The notes: a model not told the origin generated them from the sequence alone. A stretch of 64,000 nt of DNA from Opitutia bacterium (GCA_947467625.1 CANIJN010000001.1:1-64000); one strand, 5' to 3'; shown: positions 8,921 to 18,801, counted from the stretch's first letter. Translations and numbers: made by a program.

Positions 8921-10412
8921 GCTTGGGTTCAGCTTCCGACCCTTCGCTGGCCTTCCATTTCGGAGTATGCGCGACATTTCTGGCGCGCTCCTGCGCTTCG
9001 CGGATAGCCGAGAACGACATCCCGGGGTCATGTTTTTCTTTGCCGACCAAATCGAAATAGATCGGGCAACCCGCGAGATCGAACTCCGCCACCAAACCGG
9101 CCTCGAGGTAACGACGATACTGCTCCGTCAGTTTCTCCTCCCGATTGCAAAATAACTTCATCCGAAACGGCCGCGTGCCGGTCTGCGTGACGTAGTAGAC
9201 GCGGAAGCGCTTGCCGCCGACGGCCGGCGGCGGGGTGCGCTCAGAGAGGAAGCCGATCACCTTGTTCAACTTCGCCGTCGAGATTTTCGTATCGAGCATC
9301 CGGTTCAGTTTCACCGCCGCATTGAGCATGCGGTCCACTTCGTAACCGCTGACCGCCGAGACGTAAATCAAGGGCGAGCCTGGCGTAAAATAGAGTTTCT
9401 CGAACAGCGCCTTCTCATACTTCTCACGATAGTCGCGCTCGCTCTTGTAGGGGTGAAAGCCGCCCTGCTTCTTGAAGGCCTCCTTGACCAAATCCCATTT
9501 GTTCACGACCACGACGATCGGTTTTTTCTCCTTGATGGCCTCACCCGCGATCGCCTTGTCCTGCTGCGTAACCCCGTCCATCGCGTCCAATACGAGGAAA
9601 ACCACATCGGTATTCTTGATCGCATCGAGAGAACGCAGGCGGGAAAAATATTCCACCGGCGACGCGAGCTTCGTGGCCGCCTTGATCCCAGCCGTATCGA
9701 TCAGGCGAAACGGATATTTTTTTCCGTCGCGGCCAGTGAACTCAAATCCTAACTCAACCGAGTCGCGCGTCGTACCGGGCACCGGACTGACAATCAGCCG
9801 GTCGCTCTGGAGGAGATTATTGCTGAGCGAGGATTTACCGACATTAGGACGGCCGATAAAGCACACGGTCAGTGCCTTCGCCGGATCACGCACACCCTCA
9901 CCTTCGGTTTCAATGGGCCCAAGACCATCGATGATTGCATCGCGCAATTCACCCTCGCCGCGCCCGTGCTCAGCGGAGACGCGGAGCGGTTCGCCCAGGC
10001 CCAGCCGGTAGGCTTCGGAGAGCTGAATCTTGTCGTCGTCGAAGTCGGCCTTGTTGATGACGAGTCGGACTTTTTTCTTACTCTTGCGCAGCATCGCGGC
10101 GATCTTCTCGTCGAGCGAAGAGAGGCCCGAGAGTCCATCGATCACGAAGAGGATGAGCGAAGCCGTCGCGATGGCGAAATCCACCTGGAGTTCCGAGGCG
10201 ACGGTCAGCGCCGCCGGGGTGTCGATGCCCTTGTAGCCGATGCCCCCCGTGTCGAGCAGCGTGTAATCGCCATCACGAATTTCGGCCGAGATGACATCCC
10301 TCGTCACTCCCGGTTGGTCGTGAACAATGGAAATGCGTCGTTTGGCGAGCCGGTTAAAGAGTCGGCTCTTGCCGACATTGGGTCGGCCGACGATGGCGAC
10401 AGTGCGTGACAT
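8901..10412 (-). CDS. der: Ribosome assembly GTPase Der (EngA)
   Basis: Essential double GTPase needed for 50S subunit assembly. First G domain: GRPNVGKS (residues 9-16), DTGGIG, NKAD. Second G domain: GRPNVGKSS near residue 180, PGTTRD, DTAGI, NKWD. C-terminal KH-like domain with GGKRFRVYYVTQTGTRPFRMKLFCN. The first G2 region keeps QPGVTRD. Start at the ATG at 10412, which gives the standard MSRTVAIVGRPNVGKS; the frame opens 77 codons earlier but that part is a repeat-rich leader shared with the upstream gene's antisense. 503 aa. Confidence 0.96.
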   Translation of the reverse strand: MSRTVAIVGRPNVGKSRLFNRLAKRRISIVHDQPGVTRDVISAEIRDGDYTLLDTGGIGYKGIDTPAALTVASELQVDFAIATASLILFVIDGLSGLSSLDEKIAAMLRKSKKKVRLVINKADFDDDKIQLSEAYRLGLGEPLRVSAEHGRGEGELRDAIIDGLGPIETEGEGVRDPAKALTVCFIGRPNVGKSSLSNNLLQSDRLIVSPVPGTTRDSVELGFEFTGRDGKKYPFRLIDTAGIKAATKLASPVEYFSRLRSLDAIKNTDVVFLVLDAMDGVTQQDKAIAGEAIKEKKPIVVVVNKWDLVKEAFKKQGGFHPYKSERDYREKYEKALFEKLYFTPGSPLIYVSAVSGYEVDRMLNAAVKLNRMLDTKISTAKLNKVIGFLSERTPPPAVGGKRFRVYYVTQTGTRPFRMKLFCNREEKLTEQYRRYLEAGLVAEFDLAGCPIYFDLVGKEKHDPGMSFSAIREAQERARNVAHTPKWKASEGSEAEPKHETLED

Positions 10413-10422
10413 AGTATTTGAG

Positions 10423-10456
10423 AGTAGTGGGTGGCGGGTAGCGGGTAGCGAGTAGT
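10423..10456. repeat. Short imperfect tandem repeat upstream of der
   Basis: About 34 bases made of 7-8-base units of the form GGGTGGC / GGGTAGC / GAGTAG, flanked by AGTAG on both sides. It lies just before the der start codon on the minus strand, in the likely leader. A related core, ACCCGCCACCC, recurs inside the proA-type domain at about 15778. Confidence 0.6.
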
Positions 10457-10533
10457 AAAACGGGCGAAGGAAGCGGTTGCACGTCGGCGTGCACCTTTTT
10501 GTACGCGACCCGCCGCCTCCAACGGTTGCCGCG

Positions 10534-11721
10534 CTACTTCTTGACCGACTGCACGAACCGCTCGGCGCGGTCGCAAGCTTCGATGATTTGGTCGTAGGCG
10601 GTAGCGAAACACGCACGGACATGGCCGATGCCGTTTTCGCCAAAAGCGCTACCGGGAACGACGGCGACCTTTTGCGTCGTGAGCAAGCCAGTCGCGAATT
10701 CCTTCTCCGTCAGGCCGGTCGACGTGACGCTCGGGAACGCATAGAACGAGCCACGCGGTAAATGACAGGTGAGGCCGATTTCATTGAAGCGCCGGACGAT
10801 CAAGTCCCGGCGACGGTGATATTGTTCACGCATTTTGAGCACGCTATCCCAGCCGTGCTTGAGCGCCTCGAGCGCCGCTTCCTGCGCAATGATCGAGGCA
10901 CAGAGCATCGTATATTGGTGCACCTTCATCATCGCATCGATCAGGGCCGATGGGCCGCACGCGTAACCAATCCGCCAGCCCGTCATCGCAAAGGCCTTCG
11001 AAAAACCGTGCAGAAAAATCGTGCGTTCAGCCATGCCGGGAAGGCTCGCGATACTCGTATGCGTTCCCTCAAACGTGAGCTCGGAGTAAATCTCATCACT
11101 CATCACCAATAAGTCCTTCTCGCGGCAAAACGCGGCGATTTGCTCGAGTTGGATGCGATCACAGGTGCCACCCGTGGGGTTGCACGGGAGGTTCAGCATG
11201 AGAATCTTCGCACCCGGCTGCCATGCCGCGCGCAGGGCCTCGGCAGTGAGCGCGAAATTATCCTTCGCGTAGGTAGGCACCGCGATCGCCTCCCCGTGCA
11301 CCAGCGTGACGCTCGGCGAGTAGGACACGTAGCACGGCTGGTGAAACATCACTTTGTCGCCAGGGTTGCAAAACGCCCGCAGCGCCAAATCGAGTGCCTC
11401 GCTCACGCCCACCGTTACGATGATCTGATCATCGGGCCGATAACTGACTGAAAAGTGGTCCTCAACGTAGGTCGCAATCGCGCGACGCAGTTCGATCATG
11501 CCTAGATTCGACGTGTAGTAAGTCTTGCCGCGCTCGAGCGCAAAAATCGCGGATTCCCGGATGTGCCACGGCGTGACGAAGTCGGGCTCACCCACTCCGA
11601 GCGAGATGACGTCCTGGCCCTTCATCTTGGCGACAAGTTCGAAGAAATCGCGGATACCGCTCTTCGGCAGCGAGGCGACGTGGCCGGCCACCCAGCGTTT
11701 AGGGTCGTTGCAAGTGCTCAT
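10534..11721 (-). CDS. Class I/II PLP-dependent aminotransferase
   Basis: 395-aa cytosolic fold-type I aminotransferase: GVGEPDFVTPWHIRE, LPCNPTG, SDEIYSELTFEG, Schiff-base Lys242 in [19 protein letters not shown], and a C-terminal VRACFA carrying the carboxylate arginine. It differs clearly from the aminotransferase at 1433 and resembles AspB/PatA-like enzymes. The Lrp-type regulator lies 15 bases upstream in the same direction, a frequent pairing, so the regulator probably responds to an amino acid made or used by this enzyme. Specificity unknown. Confidence 0.88.
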   Translation of the reverse strand: MSTCNDPKRWVAGHVASLPKSGIRDFFELVAKMKGQDVISLGVGEPDFVTPWHIRESAIFALERGKTYYTSNLGMIELRRAIATYVEDHFSVSYRPDDQIIVTVGVSEALDLALRAFCNPGDKVMFHQPCYVSYSPSVTLVHGEAIAVPTYAKDNFALTAEALRAAWQPGAKILMLNLPCNPTGGTCDRIQLEQIAAFCREKDLLVMSDEIYSELTFEGTHTSIASLPGMAERTIFLHGFSKAFAMTGWRIGYACGPSALIDAMMKVHQYTMLCASIIAQEAALEALKHGWDSVLKMREQYHRRRDLIVRRFNEIGLTCHLPRGSFYAFPSVTSTGLTEKEFATGLLTTQKVAVVPGSAFGENGIGHVRACFATAYDQIIEACDRAERFVQSVKK

Positions 11722-11736
11722 CGTGGTTGGGCGCGT

Positions 11737-12225
11737 TTAGGGCGCGACGTTGAGCCGTGAGCTTTGAGCTTCGCCACCATCGAGCAGGAAGCCCTGCTCT
11801 TTGTAGCAACGCAGCATAAAGTGGGTAGAAGTCGCCTGCACGCCCTCGATCGTTGAGAGTTTTTCGGACACGAACGAACCCACTTTCTGGAGCGACTGCC
11901 CTTTCACAAAAACGAGCAAATCGTAGCCGCCGGACATCAGATAGCACGACTCGACCTCGTCAAACCGCGCGATGCGCTCGGCAAATCGGTTGAAGCCCCC
12001 CCCACGCTCTGGCGTCACCTTGACCTCGATCACTGCGCGCACGGCGCTGGCAGCGGCGGCCTCATGGGAAAGATCGAGCACTGGACGCCAGCCGAGGAAG
12101 ATTTTGTCCTTCTTCAACTGTTCCAGATGCTGATTAACCTCGGCTTCCGACAACCCCGCGACCTTCGCCATTTGGCTGGTCGTGAGGCTGGCGCCTTCGA
12201 TCAAAAGCTTGAGAACAGGGTTCAT
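11737..12225 (-). CDS. Lrp/AsnC family transcriptional regulator
   Basis: 162-aa leucine-responsive-type regulator. N-terminal winged HTH ([35 protein letters not shown]) and C-terminal RAM/AsnC ligand-binding domain ([29 protein letters not shown]). The N-terminal HTH is slightly short, with [11 protein letters not shown] replacing the usual first helix. It directly precedes the aminotransferase gene and is divergent from ffh across a 160-base gap that should hold both promoters. Confidence 0.88.
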   Translation of the reverse strand: MNPVLKLLIEGASLTTSQMAKVAGLSEAEVNQHLEQLKKDKIFLGWRPVLDLSHEAAAASAVRAVIEVKVTPERGGGFNRFAERIARFDEVESCYLMSGGYDLLVFVKGQSLQKVGSFVSEKLSTIEGVQATSTHFMLRCYKEQGFLLDGGEAQSSRLNVAP

Positions 12226-12385
12226 AGAATTGGCGATTATCCCCGACGCAGGTCCGTTTGACGAGGACGAAAATAAACCAGCCCGTCACCGCGACGCCTT
12301 GGCGTGGCTTTATCCGACGATCCCGTGGCTGCTCCGTGCGCGCGAGATTGCTTCGCGCTGGGAATTCCTGCAAAGGTGGGGATCC

Positions 12386-13735
12386 ATGTTTGAATCTCTC
12401 ACGGAAAAACTCGGCACCGCCCTCCGCAATCTCCGCGGCGTCGGCAAACTCACGGAAGAAAATATGGCGGAGGCGCTCAAAGAAGTGCGTACCGCCCTCC
12501 TGTCCGCCGACGTGCATTTCAAAGTCGCGCGCGAGTTCGTCGAACGCGTCCAAACGCAGTGCGTCGGCCAAGAGGTCCTCAAGGGCGTCGCCCCGGGCCA
12601 ACAAATCGTCAAAATCATCCACGACGAGTTGGTCAAACTCCTCGGCGAAGGCTCGACGTCACTCTCCGGCGCCCGCCCGCTCAAGATCCTCATGGTCGGC
12701 CTCCACGGCTCCGGTAAAACCACCTCGGCCGCCAAGCTCGGAAAACTCCTCAAAAAACGCGGCTACCGCCCTCTCGTCGTCGGCTGCGACATCTATCGGC
12801 CAGCCGCCATCGACCAGCTCGAAATCCTCGCCAAGCAGGAAGAGCTCGGCTTTTACTCCGACCGCACTTCGAAGGACGTCCCGGCCATCGGCGTGGCCGC
12901 GTTGGCTGCGGCGCAGACCACGACGGCTGACTGCATTATTTTCGACACCGCCGGTCGACTCCAGATCGATCTCGAACTGATCGAAGAAGTGAAGCGCCTC
13001 CACGCCCGCGTGCAGCCCGACGAGGTCCTCCTCGTCGTCGACGGCGCACTCGGCCAAGAAGCCGTCAATGTTGCCAAAGCGTTTCACGACGCCCTCTCCC
13101 TCACCGGCCTCATCCTCACCAAAATGGATGGCGACGCCCGCGGTGGCGCCGCGCTCTCGATCAAGTCGATCGCCAACGTCCCGATCAAATTTATCGGCAC
13201 CGGCGAAAAAACCGCCGACTTCGATACGTTTTACCCCGATCGTCTCGCCTCCCGTATTTTGGGTATGGGCGACGTCGTGTCGCTGGTGGAAAAGGCGCAA
13301 GAGACCATTGATGTTAAAGAAGCCGAGAAAATGGCGGAGACGCTCCGCAAGGGCGATTTCAACCTCGAGGACTTCCTCGCCCAGATGCAGCAGGTGAAAA
13401 AAATGGGCTCGATGCAGAGCATCATGGGCATGATGCCAGGCATGAGCGGCATGCAGCTACCTGAGGGCGCCGATAAACAAATGGCCCGCACCGAGGCCAT
13501 CATCAAATCGATGACGAAGCAGGAGCGGCGCAAGCCCGAGATCCTCAACGGCAACCGTCGCAAGCGCATCGCCGACGGCTCGGGAGTAAAGATCGTCGAG
13601 GTCAACCAGCTCTTGAAACAGTTTCAACAGATGCAGCAAATGATGAAAATGATGAAGGGCGGCGGCAGCGGAATGAAGAAAATGATGCGCCAGATGGAAG
13701 CGATGAAGGGCAAGGGCGGCTTCCCTGGGATGTAA
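12386..13735 (+). CDS. ffh: Signal recognition particle protein Ffh
   Basis: SRP54-type GTPase that binds signal peptides of nascent membrane proteins and delivers them to FtsY/SecYEG. N domain from [19 protein letters not shown] domain with [14 protein letters not shown] (Walker A), [23 protein letters not shown], and a methionine-rich M domain ([11 protein letters not shown], then [10 protein letters not shown]). I choose the ATG at 12386: a purine-rich AGGTGGGG ribosome site precedes it and it matches the family N-terminus; the frame is open 68 codons earlier without homology. 449 aa. Confidence 0.97.
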   Translation: MFESLTEKLGTALRNLRGVGKLTEENMAEALKEVRTALLSADVHFKVAREFVERVQTQCVGQEVLKGVAPGQQIVKIIHDELVKLLGEGSTSLSGARPLKILMVGLHGSGKTTSAAKLGKLLKKRGYRPLVVGCDIYRPAAIDQLEILAKQEELGFYSDRTSKDVPAIGVAALAAAQTTTADCIIFDTAGRLQIDLELIEEVKRLHARVQPDEVLLVVDGALGQEAVNVAKAFHDALSLTGLILTKMDGDARGGAALSIKSIANVPIKFIGTGEKTADFDTFYPDRLASRILGMGDVVSLVEKAQETIDVKEAEKMAETLRKGDFNLEDFLAQMQQVKKMGSMQSIMGMMPGMSGMQLPEGADKQMARTEAIIKSMTKQERRKPEILNGNRRKRIADGSGVKIVEVNQLLKQFQQMQQMMKMMKGGGSGMKKMMRQMEAMKGKGGFPGM

Positions 13736-13862
13736 TCGCGCGTCCACGGTTCGATCTGATCAACGGCGATGCTTTCACCAGCTAACCACGCTCGCGATCC
13801 GCTCGCAACACGCCCTAAATTTGCTGCTGACGCCCCGCGTCAAACCTGAGCCTTTCTTCGAC

Positions 13863-16160
13863 GTGTCGCCTCCCATTTACGCCACTCGGCGTTTTTCCCT
13901 CCTCACCGCATTCGCCGTCATGCTCGGCTTGGTCGCGGCGGAGGTGTGCGTGGCCGCACTGATCGACCAAGCCTATTCGCTCGGCACCCTCACCGGCTTC
14001 TATGAGTGGGCGGGCGACGATCCCATCATCGAGGCAGCCTTCGTCATCGCCGCCAAGCTCCTCGCCTTCGGCCTTGTCACCGCTTTGGCACTACGTCGCG
14101 CCCACGAATCCTGGCGCAGCTTGGGTCACGTCGGATTCTCTCCGCTCATCCTCGCCATCGCGTTTCTCCCCATCATTGCAGGCACGACAATTTTCCTATC
14201 AGAAATCGACAATCTCCTGCGCGCCTACCTGCCCGCCAACCTATTCAATAGCTGGGATTTTGCACCCGATTTGGAGCGTCTCATGTCCGCCCCGTGGGTC
14301 GGACCCACCCTCGCCGTCATCATCGCCCCGATTACCGAAGAGGTCATTTTCCGCGGTCTGATTCTCCGAGGTTTTCTTGGTCGCTGGAAACCACGCACCG
14401 CCATCATTGCCTCAGCCGCACTCTTTGCGCTGATGCACTTTAATCCCGCGCAGACGCCCGTCGCCCTCGGGCTCGGCCTCCTACTCGGCTGGATCTATGT
14501 CCGCACTCGGTCGCTCGGTCTCTGTATGCTCGGCCACGCGGTCAATAACTCGGCCAGTTACCCGCTGAGTGTCTTCCCTTTCCAGATCCAAGGCTTTAAC
14601 GCCGAAGCCGACCTCGCTTCTCAAGCCGCCATTTTTCATCCGTGGTGGTTCGACGTCACCGGCGTCGGCCTCTTCCTCGGCGGCCTTTGGTTGATTCACC
14701 GCTTCGCCCCAGCCGCTGAAACATGGCACGTTTCACCGGTCCTCGTTCCACCGCTGCTGGGTCAAGCTCCGTCCGCACATCACAATTGTCTCCCGCCCCT
14801 CTTGGCCAACACTTCGTCCCCCATGTCCGCCGAACTCGTCGCCCTCGTTACCTCCCTCGCCCAACGCGCCCGCGCCGCGTCGCTCGTGTTGGCCAACGCC
14901 CCGACGCCCTCGAAAAACTCCGCCCTCGCGCAGCTCGCCGATCTTATCGACGCCTCGCACGATTCCCTCCTCGTCGCCAACGCCCTCGATCTCGCCTCGC
15001 CCGAAGCCGCCACACTCACGCCTGCCTCGCGCGACCGCCTCACACTCAACGCCGCCCGCCTCGCCCACCTCGCGCAATCCGTCCGCGAAGTCATCGCGCT
15101 TCCCGATCCCGTCGGTGCCGTCCTCGACGATACCACGCGTCCCAACGGTCTCCGTATCCGCAAGGTCCGCGTCCCCATCGGCGTTATCGGCATCATCTAC
15201 GAATCGCGCCCCAACGTCACCGTCGACTGCGCTATCCTCTGCCTAAAAAGCGGTAACGCTGCGATCCTCCGCGGCGGGAAAGAGTGTTTTCACACCAATA
15301 CCGCCCTCGCCACACTCATCCAGCAAGCGCTCGCCACCGCGGGCCTCCCCGCCGACGCGGTGCAACTCGTCCCCACCACCGAACGCGCCGCGCTCACCGC
15401 GCTCCTAAAACTGGATACGCTCATCCATTGTATCATCCCGCGCGGGGGCGAGGGCCTCATCCGCTTCGTCGCGCAAAACTCCACCATCCCCGTCATCAAG
15501 CACTACAAGGGCGTGTGTTTTGTCTACGCCGATGCCGCCGCCGACCTCACGATGGCCGAGACGATTACGCTCAACGCGAAAGTCACGCGGCCCAGCGCCT
15601 GCAATTCGGCCGAACAACTCCTCGTCCATCGCAGCATCGCCGAAAAATTCCTCCCGTCCGTCGCCCGCGCCCTCCGCGCCAAAAACGTCGAACTCCGTTG
15701 CGACCCCGCGAGCGCCGCCATTCTCGCCGCCGCGCCCCTGAACCCAATCTCCGAGACGCCATTTCCCAGCCCCGAGACCCGCCACCCTTCGCCCTCCGTC
15801 ATCCCCTTCGTCCCGGCAACAGAAGCGGACTACTCCACCGAGTTTCTCGACTACGTCATCGCCATCCGCGTTGTCGATTCCCTCGAGCAGGCCATCGCCA
15901 TCATCAACCGCGATAGCTCCAGCCACAGCGACGCGATCGTGTCCGCCGACGAACCCATCGCCCGCCGCTTCCTCGCGGAAGTCGACAGCGCCACCGTCTT
16001 CTGGAACGCGTCCACCCGCTTCAATGATGGCTTCGAATTCGGTTTCGGCGCCGAGATCGGCATCAGCACCGACCGTCTCCACGCTCGCGGCCCCATGGGT
16101 CTTCCCGAGCTCTGCTCTTATAAATACCTGATCGAGGGCTCCGGCCAAGTCCGCAGCTAA
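13863..16160 (+). CDS. CPBP-type membrane protease fused in frame to glutamate-5-semialdehyde dehydrogenase (ProA)
   Basis: One uninterrupted frame holds two unrelated domains. The first ~310 residues form a multi-helix CPBP (Abi/CAAX-like) intramembrane protease with EEVIFRG, FALMHFNP and HAVNNS active-site motifs. After a proline-rich linker, from the Met codon at 14823, comes ProA, the NADPH-dependent second enzyme of proline synthesis: IYESRPNVTVDC, LRGGKE and the catalytic Cys in RPSACNSAEQLLVH. The ProA part has an extra Pro/Ser-rich insert near 15760-15800. The frame is open from TTG 13821; GTG 13863 is my guess for the start. Either a true fusion or two genes lacking an intervening stop, with proA starting at 14823; no ribosome site is visible before 14823. 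Confidence 0.8.
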   Translation: MSPPIYATRRFSLLTAFAVMLGLVAAEVCVAALIDQAYSLGTLTGFYEWAGDDPIIEAAFVIAAKLLAFGLVTALALRRAHESWRSLGHVGFSPLILAIAFLPIIAGTTIFLSEIDNLLRAYLPANLFNSWDFAPDLERLMSAPWVGPTLAVIIAPITEEVIFRGLILRGFLGRWKPRTAIIASAALFALMHFNPAQTPVALGLGLLLGWIYVRTRSLGLCMLGHAVNNSASYPLSVFPFQIQGFNAEADLASQAAIFHPWWFDVTGVGLFLGGLWLIHRFAPAAETWHVSPVLVPPLLGQAPSAHHNCLPPLLANTSSPMSAELVALVTSLAQRARAASLVLANAPTPSKNSALAQLADLIDASHDSLLVANALDLASPEAATLTPASRDRLTLNAARLAHLAQSVREVIALPDPVGAVLDDTTRPNGLRIRKVRVPIGVIGIIYESRPNVTVDCAILCLKSGNAAILRGGKECFHTNTALATLIQQALATAGLPADAVQLVPTTERAALTALLKLDTLIHCIIPRGGEGLIRFVAQNSTIPVIKHYKGVCFVYADAAADLTMAETITLNAKVTRPSACNSAEQLLVHRSIAEKFLPSVARALRAKNVELRCDPASAAILAAAPLNPISETPFPSPETRHPSPSVIPFVPATEADYSTEFLDYVIAIRVVDSLEQAIAIINRDSSSHSDAIVSADEPIARRFLAEVDSATVFWNASTRFNDGFEFGFGAEIGISTDRLHARGPMGLPELCSYKYLIEGSGQVRS

Positions 16161-16233
16161 CCCTAGATTGCGGGCGTCTCGCCCACCTTTCGCAACCCTT
16201 GACGCTCCGTAATTTCCTCCCGAATTACCACTC

Positions 16234-16476
16234 ATGGTTGTCAAAACCGCGAAGCTTCCAACCGCGCTCGACGCCCGTATCCGTCACGCCGCCCCCGCCG
16301 CGAAACGCCGCTATTCCTCGCTCGTGCGCGACGCCATCGTACACGGACTAGAAAAACCCGAAGCCATCGATGTGCACCGTGTGCTCGCCGGATTCCTCGG
16401 TGCCCACGACGGTCCGGTGGACCTTTCGACGACTAAAAAACTATGTTGTGCCATCGTCCCCAAACGTGCTCGTTGA
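16234..16476 (+). CDS. CopG/VapB-like antitoxin, apparently orphan
   Basis: 80 aa. The N-terminal pattern KLPTALDARIRHAAPAAKRRYSSLVRDAIVHGL resembles ribbon-helix-helix antitoxins, and GPVDLSTTKK resembles the conserved C-terminal toxin-binding end (GPxDLSTNKK) of VapB-like proteins paired with PIN nucleases. Beyond that motif the reading frame runs into CCAIVPKRAR, which looks like frame-shifted tail. The expected PIN toxin downstream is only a short remnant (16448-16500). Probably a decayed or neutralised toxin-antitoxin module. Confidence 0.55.
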   Translation: MVVKTAKLPTALDARIRHAAPAAKRRYSSLVRDAIVHGLEKPEAIDVHRVLAGFLGAHDGPVDLSTTKKLCCAIVPKRAR

Positions 16477-16588
16477 AACGAGTATTCGCGGCGCTCTCTG
16501 CGCGCGCCGCGCTGCCCGCATCGGGATCGCCCCTGCAAAATTCTCGCACCCACCCTTCGCTGTCTTCGAGAAACCTGCCTGGGCCTAA
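16448..16588 (+). pseudogene. Possible 5' stub of a PIN-domain toxin
   Basis: A GTG at 16448 begins VPSSPNVLVETSIRG, close to the start of VapC-type PIN ribonucleases (xxxVLVDTSxW) but with Glu in place of the first metal-binding Asp. After this the frame loses all similarity and stops at 16588. Its position directly after, and overlapping, the antitoxin fits a deleted vapC. The evidence is only about 12 residues, so this is tentative. Confidence 0.3.
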
Positions 16589-16629
16589 TCGTTCTGGTTC
16601 CTCGTAAACGTTCCCGCTTTCTTCTTCCG

Positions 16630-18729
16630 ATGACATCTCTCCTTCTCCCCCTCGTCCGCCGTCTGCCCCGCTTCGCCTTCCTCGCTCTCCTCAGCTCAGC
16701 CGGGTTCCTCCGCGCCGCCGAGCCCGCGCCTGCCACTAAACTCCGCCCCATCACCCCCGAAGACTTGTGGTCCGTCCGCCGCGCCGGCGCCCTTGAACTC
16801 TCCCCCGACAGCTCGCGCCTCGTCTTCACTGTCCAGGACTACGACCTTGCGAAGAATTCCTCTGCCACCCACCTCTGGCTCCTCGATACCTCGCCTGGCG
16901 CCGTCGCCCGTCAGCTCACCACCGCCGACAGCACCGACTCTTCGCCCAAATGGTCCCCCGACGGCACCCGCCTCGCCTTCACCGCCAAACGCGGCTCAGA
17001 CGAATCCCCCTCCCTCTACGTTCTCCGCACCGACGGCGGCGAACCTGAAAAAATCCTCGAGCTCCCACTCCCGATTTCCTCTCCTCGTTGGCTCCCTGAC
17101 GGGAAACGAATTCTCTTCGCTACGCGCACACTCCCGCAATGTGGCACCGACTTCGAGGCCCTGCGCAAAGAGCTGAAGAAACAAAAAGATTCCAAAGTTT
17201 CAGCCAAGGTCACCGAAAACCGCGTCTACCGCTACTTCGACTCGTGGCAGACTGACGGCCAAGCCTCGCGCCTTATGGTCGTCGATCTCGCCACCAAAAA
17301 AATCACCGACCTCACCCCGCGCCAAAATCGCCGGTTCCTCTTCAACAACGAAGCCCAGTTCGACCTCTCACCCGACGGCAAACGCCTCGTCCTCTCCGCC
17401 GGCACCACCCCCGCTCCCTTCACCGAAAACGAAAATCCCGACATTTATCTTCTCAACGTCGATGACCCGACTGCACCGTGGAAAAATCTCACCGCTGATA
17501 ACCCCGAAGGACCGGACACCAGCCCAATCTTCGCCCCCGACGGCCAGTCCGTCCTCTTCGGTCGCCGCGCCGGCACGAATACGTTCTCGGTCTTCACCCG
17601 CCTGACGCGCCATCACTTCGCCGCCGCCCGCACAGAAACCCTCTCCCTCGGGGGCGCCGATCTCTCGCCGCAGGACTGGAAATTTTCCGCCGACGGAAAA
17701 ATCATTTTCTTCCTCGCTGAAGACCGTGGTTTCACGCGCGCCTACCGCCTCGCCAGCGAAAGCATCGCCGCCAAGCCCGTCCAAGTGTTTGGACTCGGCA
17801 CGAGTGGATCCCTCACCGTCGGTGAAAAGGCTCTCTACGTTCTCAATCAAACCTTCTCCCGCCCCGACGAAGTCTTCGCCATCGACCTTGCCACCGGTAA
17901 TTCCGCCCAGCGCACCCACCTCAACACAGCCCTCCTCACCGGGCTCGAACTCGGTCGTATTGAGCCCTACGCGTTCCCCGGCGCCGGCGGCGACGTGGTA
18001 TCCGGTTGGCTCATCTATCCGCCGGCCTTCGACGCCAAGAAAAAATATCCTCTCCTCCAACTCATGCACGGCGGCCCCCACACGATGATTGGCGACGCGT
18101 GGTCTGCCCGCTGGAACGCCCACGTCTTCACCGCCCCCGGCTACATAGCCACGTGGGTCAACCGTCACGGCTCGACTGGTTACGGCGAAAAATTTGTCGG
18201 CTCCATCGATGCTGCGTGGGGCGACAAACCCTTCACCGATGTGATGCTCGCCACGGATCACCTCCTCAAGAAACACCCCTTCCTCGACGCCACGCGCACC
18301 GCTGCGCTGGGCGCCAGTTACGGCGGCTACCTCGCCTCCTGGGTCGCCGGCCACACCGACCGCTTCAAGGCTATCGTCTGCCACGCCGGGGTCACCGACT
18401 TCGACACCCAATACGCCGCTGACTCGGCCGTTTACTGGCTCGACCACTCCGCCGGCGGCACGCCGTGGAAAAAAACTCCGGCCTACGACGCGCAGAACCC
18501 CATGACCCACGCTGCGAACTTCAAGACCCCGACGCTCGTGATCCACGGCGAACTCGACTACCGCGTCCCCGTAGCGCAAGGCCTTCAATTTTACGCCGCG
18601 CTTCAAGGTCAGGGCGTCCCCAGTCGCCTCGTATATTTCCCCGACGAAAACCACTGGATTCTTAAACCCCAAAATTCCGTCTTCTGGTATGCGGAAGTCC
18701 ACGGCTGGCTGAAGCGGTGGGTACAGTAA
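16630..18729 (+). CDS. S9 family serine peptidase (prolyl oligopeptidase / acylaminoacyl peptidase type)
   Basis: 699-aa exported peptidase. A signal peptide is present (FAFLALLSSAGFLRAA). Residues ~40-420 form a WD40-like beta-propeller with repeated SPDGxRLxF (for example SPDSSRLVF, SPDGTRLAF, SPDGKRLVL). The C-terminal alpha/beta-hydrolase domain carries the triad: Ser563 in GASYGGY, Asp643 in GELDYRVP and His675 in DENHW. It cleaves short peptides, probably in the periplasm, for nutrient use. Length and layout are typical. No operon partner; convergent with the tRNA-Arg gene beyond it. Confidence 0.93.
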   Translation: MTSLLLPLVRRLPRFAFLALLSSAGFLRAAEPAPATKLRPITPEDLWSVRRAGALELSPDSSRLVFTVQDYDLAKNSSATHLWLLDTSPGAVARQLTTADSTDSSPKWSPDGTRLAFTAKRGSDESPSLYVLRTDGGEPEKILELPLPISSPRWLPDGKRILFATRTLPQCGTDFEALRKELKKQKDSKVSAKVTENRVYRYFDSWQTDGQASRLMVVDLATKKITDLTPRQNRRFLFNNEAQFDLSPDGKRLVLSAGTTPAPFTENENPDIYLLNVDDPTAPWKNLTADNPEGPDTSPIFAPDGQSVLFGRRAGTNTFSVFTRLTRHHFAAARTETLSLGGADLSPQDWKFSADGKIIFFLAEDRGFTRAYRLASESIAAKPVQVFGLGTSGSLTVGEKALYVLNQTFSRPDEVFAIDLATGNSAQRTHLNTALLTGLELGRIEPYAFPGAGGDVVSGWLIYPPAFDAKKKYPLLQLMHGGPHTMIGDAWSARWNAHVFTAPGYIATWVNRHGSTGYGEKFVGSIDAAWGDKPFTDVMLATDHLLKKHPFLDATRTAALGASYGGYLASWVAGHTDRFKAIVCHAGVTDFDTQYAADSAVYWLDHSAGGTPWKKTPAYDAQNPMTHAANFKTPTLVIHGELDYRVPVAQGLQFYAALQGQGVPSRLVYFPDENHWILKPQNSVFWYAEVHGWLKRWVQ

Positions 18730-18801
18730 AAAGATGATCAGAACAGGCACTTGGCCTTAGCCGTGGTCTTGGCGAGACCGGAGGATCACGAAATCCTACC
18801 A

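Noticed and set aside
12182-12385. 68-codon N-terminal extension of ffh
   Set aside because: No homology, while ATG 12386 has a strong ribosome site and the canonical MFESLTEKL start.
17368-18750. 460-codon open frame on the minus strand
   Set aside because: Antisense to the S9 peptidase whose catalytic triad is intact; composition Gly/Val/Glu artefactual.
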